A DNA stretch of 64,000 nucleotides, from the NCBI GenBank assembly GCA_026874595.1, contig CM049313.1:43180659-43244658 (forward strand). Direction: 5' to 3'. Shown piece after piece: positions 22,061-33,260 of this stretch. The DNA comes from Sipunculus nudus (lineage: Eukaryota > Annelida > Sipuncula > Golfingiida > Sipunculidae). The notes below the pieces were generated by a model. That model ran no database searches. It was not told the origin of the DNA and worked only from the letters and a program-made list of their open reading frames with translations. Position numbers and translations under genes: made by a program. The number at the start of each line of letters is the position of its first letter. Within the stretch, counting starts at the first letter, position 1.

Positions 22061-22944
22061 TCAAATAGATTGGCTGTAAACACAAGAACTTGTGTCAGAC
22101 AGATTTGCTGTAAACACAAGAACTTGTGTCAGACAGATTTGCTGTAAACACAAGAACCTGTGTCAAACAGATTGACTGTAAACACAAGAACTTGTAACAA
22201 ATAGATTGACTGTAAACACAAGAACAAATGTCAAATAGGTTGACTGTAAACACAAGAACTTGTAACAAATAGATTGACTGTAAACACAAGAACTTGTGTT
22301 CAAAGAGATTGACTGTAAATACCAGAATTTGTGTTCAAAGAGATTGACTGTAAACACAAGAACTTGTGTTCAAAGAGATTGACTGTAAACACAAGAACTA
22401 ATGTCAAATAGGTTGACTGTAAACACAAGAACTTGTGTTCAAAGAGATTGACTGTAAACACAAGAGCTTGTGACAAATAGATTGACTGTAAACACAAGAA
22501 CTTGTGTTCAAACAGATTGACTGTAAACACAAGAACCTGTGTCAAACAGATTGACTGTAAACACAAGAACCTGTGTCAAACAGATTGACTGTAAACACAA
22601 GAACTTGTGTTCAAATAGATTGACTGTAAACACAAGAACCTGTGTCAAACAGATTGACTGTAAGCACAAGAACTTGTGTCAAACTGATTGACTGTAAACA
22701 CAAGAACCTGTGTCAAACAGATTGACTGTAAACACAAGAACTTGTAACAAATAGATTGACTGTAAACACAAGAACTTGTGTCAAACAGATTGACTGTAAA
22801 CACAAGAACTTGTAACAAATAGATTGACTGTAAACACAAGAACTTGTGTTCAATAGATTGACTGTAAACACAAGAACTTGTGTCAAACAGATTGACTGTA
22901 AACACAAGAACTTGTGTCAAAGAGATTTACTGTTAACACAAGGA
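22061..22944 (+). repeat. 34-bp minisatellite, about 26 copies
   Basis: Unit 'agattgactgtaaacacaagaacttgtgtcaaac' with variants (tgtaacaaat, tgttcaaag). Each unit contains the palindrome ACACAAG-AA-CTTGTGT. Repeats are contiguous without unique spacers, so it is not a CRISPR array. Minus-strand frames of 64-91 codons here come from the repeat. Confidence 0.95.
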
Positions 22945-23413
22945 CCACTGTTTAATATATTGTTGGTATATGTGGAGAATAGTGACATACAACAACTATC
23001 ACAACCTAGTATTTATTTTTTGAGTTCTTGTAGCCATGGCAACATTACAAGCCCATTGAATGTCTAAGAATGACAGCAGATAATAAGATTTTATAGGGTT
23101 AAATCTTTCCTTGAAGCTTCCCCGGTACTCTAAATACATGAAATCCATGGTCCATAATGATATAATCTGGCTGTCATTTAATTCTACCTGCTGATATACC
23201 TGCCGATTTCTGAGTGACATACCAAATATTAATTAGAAGGCTTTGTTTACTCAATCAGTTTTGTCAAGATTTTCTTTACCTATCTTAAAGGTTCCTAACA
23301 TAAATTTACCAGACATATTTACTAAACAAATTGACTAGTATTCTCAGACAGCACATAGGTAAATGGCATCCTTCATGAAGCAAGTGGTATTTTTTCAGTT
23401 CTTTTTTTCCCTT

Positions 23414-23620
23414 TTATTCAAATATTGTAGAGCTTGCATTAGGCAAATCCACAAGGTTTACTGATAGTGGTCTTGTTCTCTTTGTTTTGTCAACAAAACA
23501 TGTATTTACATTCATGGTATTAATAATAGTATGTCGCTGAGGATTAAAGTAATTTAACCAATATACAGTTTTCAAATGCTGACAGCATAAGAGGAATGTA
23601 ATATTTACATATTTCAAAAC
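23414..23620 (-). CDS. Candidate coding segment ending in a stop (69 codons)
   Basis: After gattgtttcttactgag the - strand frame is open in phase 0 to a TAA at 23414: VLKYVNITFLLCCQHLKTVY, WLNYFNPQRHTIINTMNVN, TCFVDKTKRTRPLSVNLVD. It could be a terminal exon of an alternative transcript, or a longer internal exon using a gtaaat or gtaaac donor inside it. It sits next to a Helentron-like element. Weakly supported. Confidence 0.22.
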   Translation of the reverse strand, partial: VLKYVNITFLLCCQHLKTVYWLNYFNPQRHTIINTMNVNTCFVDKTKRTRPLSVNLVDLPNASSTIFE

Positions 23621-23659
23621 CTCAGTAAGAAACAATCACATTTTTGAGAGACAGATTAT

Positions 23660-25373
23660 TGTATCCGCCAAAACAGAGTTTTGCGGATACTATGTTTTCA
23701 GCTGGTCGCCGCCGTCGCCGCCGCCGCCGCCGCGTAGGTGTCCGAAGAAATCCTCCGTAACCGCTGGGCAGAATTTTCCGAAACCCGGGATTATGTTCGG
23801 GTCACATGTGAACTGCTGCGCCCCGATTTGTTTTGACCTCTGACCTTTCCTCTGCGCTCTGCGTCCGTTTGTGCGTCTGTTTCCACACATAAACCCACAT
23901 ATCTCGGGAACCGTTTGACCGATCAGGAAAAATTTTTTGCACAAATGTAGCCCTCTGAGAGCTTTATAACATACACCAAAAATGGTGGCGCCACCTGCAA
24001 CCATGTTTGCACAGTGTCCATCTGTTCGTCTGCCTTGGGTTAAAATCACTCATATCTCTGCAGTGACTTGACTAATTCACCTGAAATTCGGCATGCGCAA
24101 ACATCCTGGATAGCTTTTCTGATTTTATGACAGGTGGCGCCACCTACATTCACGTTGACGCTGCAGACATCCAAGCTCATATCTCGGGAACCGTTTGACC
24201 GATCAGGAAAATTCTTTTGCACAAATGTAGCCCTTGGAGAGCTTTATAACATACACCAAAAATGGTGGCGCCACCTGCAACCATGTTTGCACAGTGTCCA
24301 TCTGTTCGTCTGCCTTGGGTTAAAATCACTCATATCTCTGCAGTGACTTGACTAATTCACCTGAAATTTGGCATGCGTATACATCCTGGATAGCTTATCT
24401 GATTTTATGACAGGTGGCGCCACCTACATTCACGTTTACGCTGCAGACATCCAAGCTCATATCTCGGGAACCGTTTGACCGATCAGGAAAATTCTTTTGC
24501 ACAAATGTAGCCCTTGGAGAGCTTTATAACATACACCAAAAATGGTGCCGCTACCTGCAACCATGTTTGTACAGTGTCCATCTGTTTGTCTGCCTTGGGT
24601 TAAAATCACTCATATCTCTGCAGTGACTTGACTAATTCACCTGAAATTTGGCATGCGTATACATCCTGGATAGCTTTTCTGATTTTATGACAGGTGGCGC
24701 CACCTACATTCATGTTTACGCTGCAGACATCCAAGCTCATATCTCAGGAACCGTTTGATTGATCAGGAAAATTTTTTTGCACAAATGTAGCCCTTGGAGA
24801 GCTTTATAACATACACAAAAAATGGTGGCGCCACCTGCAACCATGTTTGCACAGTGTCCAGCTGTTCGTCTGCCTTGGGTTAAAATCACTCATATCTCTG
24901 CAGTGGTTTGACTAATTCACCTGAAATTCTGCATGCTTATACATCCTGGATAGCTTTTCTGATTTTATGACAGGTGGCGCCACCTACAATCAAGTTTACG
25001 CTGCAGACATCCAAGCTCATATCTAGGGAACCGTTTGACCAATTGGGCCAAAATTTTGCATGTGTATAGTTCTCACAAAGCTCTTTATCATACGCTAAAC
25101 TGGTGGCGCCACCTGCTACCCTTTTTTGCACAGCGTCCATCTGTTTGTCTGCCAAGGGCAAAAATCACTCATATACAATATAGTGATTTGACTTATCTGC
25201 CTTAAATTTTGCATATGCATTCAACTTGGACGGCTTTCTGGATTTTTTGGTAGGTAGCGCAACCTACATACACAATTTGGCTGCAGACATCCATGCTGAT
25301 ATGCAACACTTCACCCGTTCCACTCTGATTTAGGCGGATACAAGTAGTCGCTTGTCGACTACCCGTATTCTAG
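23660..25373 (+). mobile_element. Helentron-like element with 280-bp tandem units (family H1), copy 2
   Basis: Same ends and orientation as copy 1: 5' hairpin, a longer CCG tract (about 23705-23733), units at a 280-bp period (24134, 24414, 24694, 24974), the 3' hairpin and CTAG at 25370-25373. It has a longer tail (to 25290) with an extra diverged unit. Near-identity to copy 1 over long stretches suggests recent movement. Confidence 0.8.
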
Positions 25374-26230
25374 TTTAATCATAATATCACTTGAATCTGG
25401 TGAGTATCAAGTCCAGTAAAGTTAGAAGATTAAATGGGCCTAAACCTGAAAGTCATTCATAAACTTACTAATAGCTCACAGAGATTAAATCTTCAAGACC
25501 TGTGAACTTTTAGTGGTCTTAGAATTGTATGCAATGTTCTCTAAAACCGTGTTGTGTACAATACTGTTCCATACATCATTTTAAAGGTTATTATCCCCAC
25601 AGTGACTTAGGTGATATGAGAATAAATAATTTTTAATGTACATATAATTTTGAGTGATTTTTCCATTTTTACTGACTTGCATGGAGGGTAGACTGAGCAC
25701 AGCCAAACTTCCTTCGGCAATGACCGGAATGCATGCATCATGGTCACTCAACCTCAAACACTATTAAGGACTATTCTTCATATGAACAATGCTTGCTTTC
25801 AGTGAGGGATTTGAGCATGTCTTGCCTTACATTTGAATGAGGCTGTCACCAACATGTATGGTCAGTAAAAGAGAAAAACATGTTTCTCACTTTATGAAAA
25901 GGAAAGTTCCCTGAAAGATTAATGACAAAACCTTATTCAAGGTCACAACTTCAGGAACAGGGGTGGGATGGGGTTGAGTGAAGTGGTGGCAGGGGTTTCA
26001 GGCCTCAAAATTTGTCTGATACGATAAAAAAAAAGGTTGTGGTGGCTGAAAAAGGGATACAGACCCTCTGCATCGAGTCCCTAGGCTTGTATCCGCTTCT
26101 GCTACTTACGAGGTATGCATATTTCTGTTTCTGTCTTCAGGAACAGTTTCCTTGCAACGTAGATTTAATAAATCTTTCATGTGTTCCTTTCGTCAACCTA
26201 ATCTTTATACATACAACAATAGAATCCAGT
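25374..26230. other. Gene-free interval
   Basis: The + strand frame at 26012-26251 is antisense to the candidate exon at 26248-26326 for only a few bases and is otherwise AT-rich. Nothing else seen. Confidence 0.35.
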
Positions 26231-26247
26231 CAGATATCATCGAAAAC

Positions 26248-26326
26248 CTGAAAGCCCCCGTGTCTCATTCTGGTTCACAATGTAAACATCATCACTGTCA
26301 AAGTAAACATACCGGGGTATGAATTT
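26248..26326 (-). CDS. Candidate short coding exon (79 nt)
   Basis: A long T-rich acceptor tract ends at gcttgttgcaag. The phase-0 frame reads KFIPRYVYFDSDDVYIV then NQNETRGLS, and the candidate donor is the weak CAG|gttttc. An internal gtatgt at about 26312 is a better donor and would cut it short. Entry phase agrees with the segment at 26795. Confidence 0.22.
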
Positions 26327-26794
26327 CTTGCAACAAGCACAGCACCACAAAATAAATGTAAAAAAATTTATACATATCTTATTGAGACAGTTTCCCACTG
26401 AAAACCTGTATTTTCTGTTAACTATTAGAATAAATAATGAGCCAACATTCCACATCTCAGTTAATATATCTTCCAAACCCCAGTTATAAGCCTGGTATAC
26501 CAGGTTTATCAGCTAGTTCATTAAAATTAAATTCTTTACTTATAATTCAGTTCTTGAATCAATTATTACTTTAGAAGTAAATTTCAGGCTTTCTTATTAA
26601 TAATTTGCGCAGATATTATACCAGAATTTTAGAAAGTAAAGAAACAATGCTGCGGCTCTCCCTCTCTTTATCACTGCTATTTTTTATTCTAGGCAAGTGG
26701 AGCAGAGCACTGGGGAGGATTGAAAAGAAATCTAAGGCTTATATGATAAATAGCCTAGACATTGTGGCATTCTTTGTAAAATTTGACAGCTCAC

Positions 26795-26864
26795 ATACAG
26801 CTGTGGGGTGGTACATGCAAAAGAAAATTGAAACAAGTAGAGTTTGAGGTTAATAATCAATAAC
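26795..26864 (-). CDS. Candidate short coding exon (70 nt)
   Basis: It begins after cctccatttaaag. The single leading base completes an Arg codon from the donor at 27198, and it encodes LLIINLKLYLFQFSFACTTP then QLY before TAT|gtgagc in phase 0. It is hydrophobic and AT-rich, which is also what chance open frames in introns look like, so support rests on the phase match and the two splice sites. Confidence 0.22.
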
Positions 26865-27197
26865 CTTTAAATGGAGGGGTTGCTATTAAATGCATCAGTT
26901 GTTAGATGCATTGTTACACCTTTAAAATCTGAATTAAAGATGTCATAGTTCCTGTCGATATGTAATGAAGCTATTCATTGTGAGTTCTGGTTAGGACCAG
27001 CTCCACCTATAATGTTGCAGCAAGGGCTCATATAAATACCAGGCTTGTTGGGAATTCTCGTAAACATTCAGCTCATTTACTCCTTACTTCTTGCTAGTCT
27101 GAGACATGGAATAATAAATTATGGAACCATCACACCAGGAGTGACCAGAGCGTGCCTGAGCCCTGCAGGAGAAAACTACTTGGATGTCAATCAATAC

Positions 27198-27397
27198 CTG
27201 AGGCCAGGCCTCTGGGCTTCTTTAATATCTAGTTGCTCAACCTTTGAGGTGATGCTGTTTATCTCAAGTTTAAACCAGTCTAGGTTTCCTGAATACTGCT
27301 TCCTGTTCACATATTTACTTGATCTTTCACCAGTGAGTTGAATTCTGTAAAAGGTTACTGATTCAGTTTTGGAGGTCTTTTCTATCTGTTCAGTGAC
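27198..27397 (-). CDS. Candidate coding exon of the unrecognised - strand gene (200 nt)
   Basis: The acceptor gctatttcttgcatgaacag precedes a phase-0 frame of 66 codons ending in phase 2 at CCTCAG|gtattg. It reads VTEQIEKTSKTESVTFYR, IQLTGERSSKYVNRKQYSG, NLDWFKLEINSITSKVEQLD and IKEAQRPGL: polar and charged, with helical character. A + strand frame (27045-27341) overlaps but lacks comparable residue balance. Its entry phase does not match the donor at 31822, so at least one exon between them is missing from this model. A 2.4-kb 60-bp minisatellite and a Helentron-like repeat lie between. Confidence 0.45.
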
Positions 27398-27704
27398 CTG
27401 TTCATGCAAGAAATAGCAAGTATTGGAATGGCACTTGGACGTATGGTTTTGGTATTGCTCTCAATACTGAAAGTACCAGTTTTAGAATCTCACTACAGCT
27501 CATATGTTAAATGGTAACAGTATTATCAGTGAGGCTGTGATTGTTGCATCACAGGGTGTTAAATTAGGGCCTTTTTTATCATTGTTTAGTTATTATAATC
27601 GTCATTTGGTAAAAAGTTCAAACTAAATACTTTGGTCCAAACTTAATTCTTTAAAAAGTAAAAAAAAAGTAACAAGTAGAGATGCTTGTGCATATCTGGT
27701 TACA

Positions 27705-30150
27705 GTGTGGTTTTGTCTGTTAACATTGTCTCCTGTAGTATTTTGTCTGTGGATACAGTCATGTGGTTTTGTCTGTTACCATTGTCTTATGTAGCATTTT
27801 GTCTTTGGATACTCACAGTCCTGTGATTTTGTCTGTTACCATTGTCTTATGTAGCATTTTGTCTGTGGATACTCACAGTCCTGTGGTTTTGGCTGTTATT
27901 ACAGTCTCATGTAGCATTTTGTCTGTGGATACAGTCCTGTGGTTTTGTCTGTTACCCTTGTCTTATGTAGCATTTTGTCTGTGGACACTCACAGTCCTGT
28001 GGTTTTGTCTGTTACCATTGTCTCATGTAGCATTTTGTCTGTGGATACAGTCCTGTACGTGGTTTTGTCTGTTACCCTTGTCTTATGAAGCATTTTGTCT
28101 GTGGACACTCACAGTCCTGTGGTTTTGTCTGTTACCATTGTCTTATGTAGTATTTTGTCTGTGGATACTCACAGTCCTGTGGTTTTGTCTGTTACCATTG
28201 TCTTATGTAGTATTTTGTCTGTGGACACTCACAGTCCTGTGGTTTTGTCTGTTACCATTGTCTTATGTAGTATTTTGCCTGTGGATACTCACAGTCCTGT
28301 GGTTTTGTCTGTTAGCATTGTCTTATGTAGCATTTTGTCTGTGGACACTCACAGTCCTGTGATTTTGTCTTTTACCACTATCCTGTGTTGCATTTGGTCT
28401 GTTGATACTCACAGTCCTGTGGTCTTGTCTGTTACCATTGTCTCATGTAGCATTTTGTCTGTGGATACTCACAGTCCTGTGGTTTTGTCTTTTACCACTA
28501 TCCTGTGTTGCATTTTGTCTGTGGATACTCACAGTCCTGTGGTTTTGTCTGTTACCACTATCCTGTGTTGCATTTTGTCTGTGGATACTCACAGTCCTGT
28601 GGTCTTGTCTGTTACCATTGTCTCATGTAGCATTTTGTCTGTGGATACTCACAGTCCTGTGGTTTTGTTTGTTACCAATGTTGTCTTATGTAGCATTTTG
28701 TCTGTGGACACTGATCACAGTCCTGTGGTTTTGTCTGTTACCATTGTCTTATGTAGCATTTTGTCTGTGGATACTCACAGTCCTGTGGTTTTGTCTTTTA
28801 CCATTACCTTAAGTAGCATTTTGTCTGTGGAGACTCGCAGTCCTGTGGTTTTGTCTTTTACCACTATCCTGTGTTGCATTTTGTCTGTGGATACTCACAG
28901 TCCTGTGGTCTTGTCTGTTACCATTGTCTCATGTAGCATTTTGTCTGTGGATACTCACAGTCCTGTGGTTTTGTTTGTTACCAATGTTGTCTTATGTAGC
29001 ATTTTGTCTGTGGACACTGATCACAGTCCTGTGGTTTTGTCTGTTACCATTGTCTCATGTAGCATTTTGTCTGTGGATACTCACAGTCCTGTGGTTTTGT
29101 TTGTTACCAATGTTGTCTTATGTAGCATTTTGTCTGTGGACACTGATCACAGTCCTGTGGTTTTGTCTGTTACCATTGTCTCATGTAGCATTTTGTCTGT
29201 GGATACTCACAGTCCTGTGGTTTTGTTTGTTACCAATGTTGTCTTATGTAGCATTTTGTCTGTGGACACTGATCACAGTCCTGTGGTCTTGTCTGTTACC
29301 ATTGTCTCATGTAGCATTTTGTCTGTGGATACTCACAGTCCTGTGGTTTTGTCTTTTACCATTACCTTAAGTAGCATTTTGTCTGTGGAGACTCGCAGTC
29401 CTGTGGTTTTGTCTTTTACCACTATCCTGTGTTGCATTTTGTCTGTGGATACTCACAGTCCTGTGGTTTTGTCTGTTACCATTGTCTCATGTAGCATTTT
29501 GTCTGTGGATACTCACAGTCCTGTGGTTTTGTCTTTTACCACTATCCTGTGTTGCATTTTGTCTGTGGACACTCACAGTCCTGTGGTTTTTTCTGTTACC
29601 ACTATCCTGTGTTGCATTTGGTCTGTTGATACTCACAGTCCTGTGGTCTTGTCTGTTACCATTGTCTCATGTAGCATTTTGTCTGTGGATACTCACAGTC
29701 CTGTGGTTTTGTTTGTTACCAATGTTGTCTTATGTAGCATTTTGTCTGTGGACACTGATCACAGTCCTGTGGTTTTGTCTGATACCATTGTCTTGTGTAG
29801 CATTTTGTCTGTGGATACTCACAGTCCTGTGGTTTTGTCTGTTACCATTGTCATATGTAGCATTTTGTCTTTGGATACTCACAGTCCTGTGGTTTTGTCT
29901 GTTACCATTGTCTTATACAGCATTTTGGCTGTTAACATTGTCTCCTGTAGTATTTTGTCTGTGGATACAGTCCTGTGGTTTTGTCTGTTACCATTGTCTT
30001 ATGTAGCATTTTGTCTTTGGGTACTCACAGTCCTGTGGTTTTGTCTGTTACCATTGTCTTATGTAGTATTTTGTCTGTGGATACTCACTGTCCTGTGCCA
30101 TTTTAGTTGTGGGCATTATGTCTTATAGTAATTTGACTGTGGAAATTATG
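27705..30150 (+). repeat. 60-bp minisatellite, about 40 copies, with higher-order structure
   Basis: Unit 'cctgtggttttgtctgttaccattgtcttatgtagcattttgtctgtggatactcacagt' (60 bases in total). Variants carry +3 changes (accaatgttgtc; actgatcacagt) or lose six bases (gatacagt). Between about 28670 and 29340 the array alternates in a 126-bp higher-order unit. Because the period is divisible by three, two + frames stay open for long distances, which explains the 199- and 677-codon frames. The long frame has no internal Met. Confidence 0.95.
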
Positions 30151-30377
30151 TCTTGATATACTTTTTCTAAAGACCTTATCCAATAATTCATGGACTTTAT
30201 TTCCTGTGGCATTTTCTTTGAAAAATTAGATTAGTGTTTATATATGAAAAAGGATTTGTCCTTCAAGATTATATTTTAAGTGATATGCTTGCAAAAAGAA
30301 ATTACCCTCAGATTGAAAAAAAAAATCATGCCTGACCGAAAAGTGAATTCAATGCTCCATTCTGCTGTTATTACAGG

Positions 30378-31740
30378 TTTTTAGCTCAGCTGACTATAAG
30401 TCATCTGAGCTATAGTCGTGGTCCATTGTCCGTCGTTCGTCTGTCTGTCCGTCCGTCTGTCGGTAGATGTGGCACGTTTTGAAACCGTAAGACCTAGGAA
30501 TCCAAAATTCGGCATAATGTTAGATGTCCCCAAGATCTCCTACCAAGCTGAAAACTTTGCAACTTTGTTCCTTTGAGAAATTAAGGAAAAACCTCAATTT
30601 TTTATTAAAAACCTATTTTCACACTTCAGGACTGCCTAATATCAAAAAGACTCATCTGTTTTTCCTCATATTTACCATAAATATTTCCTCTGTTCCTATG
30701 TAAATGCCAGAAATTATGCCTGTATTATATAATTTAAAAAAGTTATGGGCTCAAACATAATGCATTTTGTAAAAAATCAGGAAAGATATTTGATCACTTA
30801 ACACAAAACATGTTAAAGCTATGGACTTTTTTCCAGTAATATAACTTTAATTAATCAAATTAAATTGTATACCCAAAATTAGATCAGAATCTTTTAAATT
30901 TTTTAAAATATTAACAAAAATAAAAAATTAGTACCTTAAATTTTGCCCAACTTTTTCCATGGCACGTTTTTTTCCTGTAAGTACTGTGGATTTAATTTTC
31001 ACAGCATGTTTTTGTTAGCATTTTGTCTGTTAACACCAAAAATTTGTAACCAGTTGATCAAAAACTGTAGATTTTATTCAAGTTTTCAAACACCATGTAA
31101 CATATTGTTTACATCAAGCTAGTGTTATGCAGTTTGCAAGAGCTCAGCTCCCCAGCTTCAGCTCTCAGTTCCTAAAATTTGGCATACAATTAGATGTCTC
31201 CAAAATCCCCTACCATGCCAAGAATTTGGTCACTAGGACTTAATACCTTCGAGATATTAATGAAAAACTTCATTTTTCCATTAAAAACCCATTGTTACAC
31301 TTCAAGACTGCCTAATATCAAAACCACTTTAATCATTTGACTTTAATCATATATAATATACATATTTTTCTATACATTCTCTATGCACATGCCAGAAATG
31401 ATGTCAGTATTGTGTAATTGTTTTAAGTTATGGGCCCAAACATAATGCACTTTGTAAAAAATCAAGAAATATATTTACTCCCTTAACAAGGGGATTGCTG
31501 AAGCAAGAGTTTTTTTTTTCAGGGATGTAACATTATTTAATCAAGATTCAATTGAATACCCAAAATTAGTTCTGAATTTTTCAAATTTTATAAGTTATTA
31601 GTAAAAATATAAAATTAGTACCTTAAATTTTGCTCAACTTTGACCATGGCACGTTTGTTTCCTGTGAGCACTGTTGATATAATTTCCATGTCATGCGCAC
31701 ATAAGGATTTCAGCTTTTTAGTTTAGAAAGCTGAAAGAAA
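30378..31740 (+). mobile_element. Helentron-like repeat (family H4), 3' border uncertain
   Basis: Starts 'ttttagctcagctgactataagtcatctgagct', an imperfect palindrome, then 'cattgtccgtcgttcgtctgtctgtccgtccg'. Two diverged units of about 680 bp begin near 30480 and 31155 (aaaattcggcata.tgttagatgtccccaa...gactgcctaatatcaaaa). Near 31712 'tttcagctttttagtttagaaagctgaaa' forms a hairpin that may mark the 3' end, but no CTAG follows it. Confidence 0.5.
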
Positions 31741-31821
31741 TTGGCCAAAAATTGTAGCTTTTATTAATGTTTCTATGAGACCATGTCAGACCTTGGCCCT
31801 CTCCAGCCCCTTTTGAGTCAC

Positions 31822-31941
31822 CTGTATGTTGACCTTGTTGAACTTTCAGCAAATTATGCATGCTTGGGGTGAGGCATACACTGGGGCAGCCAGGCAGCTT
31901 ATGGCCAGCCACAGTTGATCCAGGTGCCCAACCTAACTCAT
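31822..31941 (-). CDS. Candidate coding exon 5 of the unrecognised - strand gene (120 nt)
   Basis: The two leading bases complete an Asp codon from the phase-1 donor at 32622, giving VLCDELGWAPGSTVAG across the join, followed by HKLPGCPSVCLTPSMHNLLK and VQQGQHT. The acceptor is ggttaaaactactag, with a T-rich tract upstream. The donor used here is CAG|gtgact (phase 1). The frame remains open beyond it (SKGAGEGQGLTWSH...), so a later donor near 31790 is possible. Composition is clearly less AT-rich than the flanks. Confidence 0.45.
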
Positions 31942-32621
31942 CTAGTAGTTTTAACCAACAACATAACAATAAACAATAAATTAATAAATTTTTATTGGTT
32001 TTTAATAACAAATTAAAGAAAAATAGAAAAGGAATTTGTTAGTTTATAATAACAGGAAATTAACTTACAGTTACTGATGATATAAGAATCTTGTATCGAT
32101 GGATAGAATGTCATGTATTCCAAATAACAACATGCAGTCACCTATGGTATTTTTCAGTTCAATTTTAATGATAAAAAAGTAAATCATATTATTCATTACT
32201 AATCATTGGGGATCATATGAATTAAATTATTGATAGACAAAGATGCAGTTGATAATATTAATCTAGATTCCTACTGTGTCTAGTGTGTACATTGATGTGA
32301 AATTAGTCCAAAATGAATATATAACATTTATTTTTTTTAAATATTAATAAAAGCCATAAAACCAGGTACTTATGATCATTAATTAATCAAAATTTTAATA
32401 AATTGGGACAATATTTGTAATTTTTTTTAATAAATAGTTAAACTCTTATATTATATGTTCTGCTTATAAGTTATATGGCCAAGTCAAAATCTGTGTGACA
32501 ATAGTACTCCATTTGTTAATAAAATAAATGAAATCAATCCTCTTCCCTGTCTCCAAAGATACTATCAAAATCATACATAAGCTAAACAACAACAACTCAT
32601 AATACAGCTTATATTTATTAC
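31942..32621. other. AT-rich intron-like interval between candidate exons
   Basis: Lies between the - strand segments at 31822-31941 and 32622-32890. Mostly A/T runs; nothing else identified. Confidence 0.4.
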
Positions 32622-32890
32622 CACATAAAACCAGCATGTGAATCATTTCTAAATCATATTTTTTTATCAGAGCGCCGTGACCCATAGGTCCCTTGAGTAT
32701 GGTAGAGTATGGCAGTAGCTGTGACAGTATGTCTTCATCCATTTTGCTCCTGATCAAATTACAGTTTGAAGGCTTCAGTTGATGACTCTGTAGGTATTCC
32801 ATACAGTGTCCTGTGATATACAAACCGAGCAGGCCCCTCAGGGAAATGTAATCTGTACACAGGGCGAAGCCAGGGAAATCCCGCCTCAGA
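32622..32890 (-). CDS. Candidate coding exon 4 of the unrecognised - strand gene (269 nt)
   Basis: This is the most convincing of the unrecognised exons: about 89 codons with no stop, balanced composition and good codon use. It starts after cttacctaacttag. It reads RRDFPGFALCTDYISLRG, LLGLYITGHCMEYLQSH, then KMDEDILSQLLPYSTILKG and ALIKKYDLEMIHMLVLC. It ends in phase 1 at ATGTG|gtaata. The pattern of alternating hydrophobic and charged residues suggests a folded, mostly helical protein. The other strand is full of stops across most of this interval. The first intron of the pair is only 70 bases. I do not recognise the family. Confidence 0.6.
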
Positions 32891-32960
32891 CTAAGTTAGG
32901 TAAGTGGAGGTGTTTGGTTCTAATTGAAGGTTCACGGGGAGGTAATTAGGCCTGGCTTAC

Positions 32961-33112
32961 ATGATGGTCTTCTGTGCATAGGAACTTCCTGCTGACAGAG
33001 GAAGCAGCCAGGCTGAAGAGGAAGCTGGCTCTCCATCTGAAGACGATGGTCCGCTCTGATGATCTGTGACCGATATGTCTTCTCGTATATCTGAGCTCAG
33101 GTTCCAGTAAAG
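32961..33112 (-). CDS. Candidate coding exon 3 of the unrecognised - strand gene (152 nt)
   Basis: The acceptor tract ttcctgtcattagcctgtgctag precedes a phase-0 frame of 50 codons: YWNLSSDIREDISVTD, then a Ser/Gly/Pro-rich linker (SGPSSSDGEPASSS), then a hydrophobic stretch ending SSYAQKTI. It ends in phase 2 at CAT|gtaagc, a good donor. The 70-base intron that follows leads in phase into the next exon. The + strand of this interval also has an open frame (LTEEAARLKRKLALHLK..., stop at 33069) with very gene-like codon use, so strand is not beyond doubt. The neighbouring 32622-32890 exon is clearly better on the - strand, which is why this strand was chosen. Confidence 0.45.
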
Positions 33113-33260
33113 CTAGCACAGGCTAATGACAGGAACTGTCCTGTTGGGCAAGATGCAGGCCAGTGGACTACAGAGTATGCTCCTTATGTAGTGGTTATAT
33201 ATACACTGACATCATCCCTGATCTCCTCTTGTGTAACCGCTGCTTTGTCATGCAAGATTT

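Noticed and set aside
22061-22944. CRISPR-like array
   Set aside because: Repeats are back-to-back 34-mers with no unique spacers, in a eukaryotic context; it is a minisatellite.
27763-28362. 199-codon open frame
   Set aside because: Second frame of the same 60-bp array.
28095-30128. 677-codon open frame
   Set aside because: It lies wholly in the 60-bp minisatellite, begins with a TTG rather than ATG, contains no Met and is paralleled by a second open frame. The period being a multiple of three explains it.
32981-33069. Plus-strand terminal exon reading LTEEAARLKRKLALHLK
   Set aside because: Attractive codon use and an acceptor, but no upstream + strand exon fits its phase, and the adjacent exon is clearly on the - strand. 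Kept as an alternative only.
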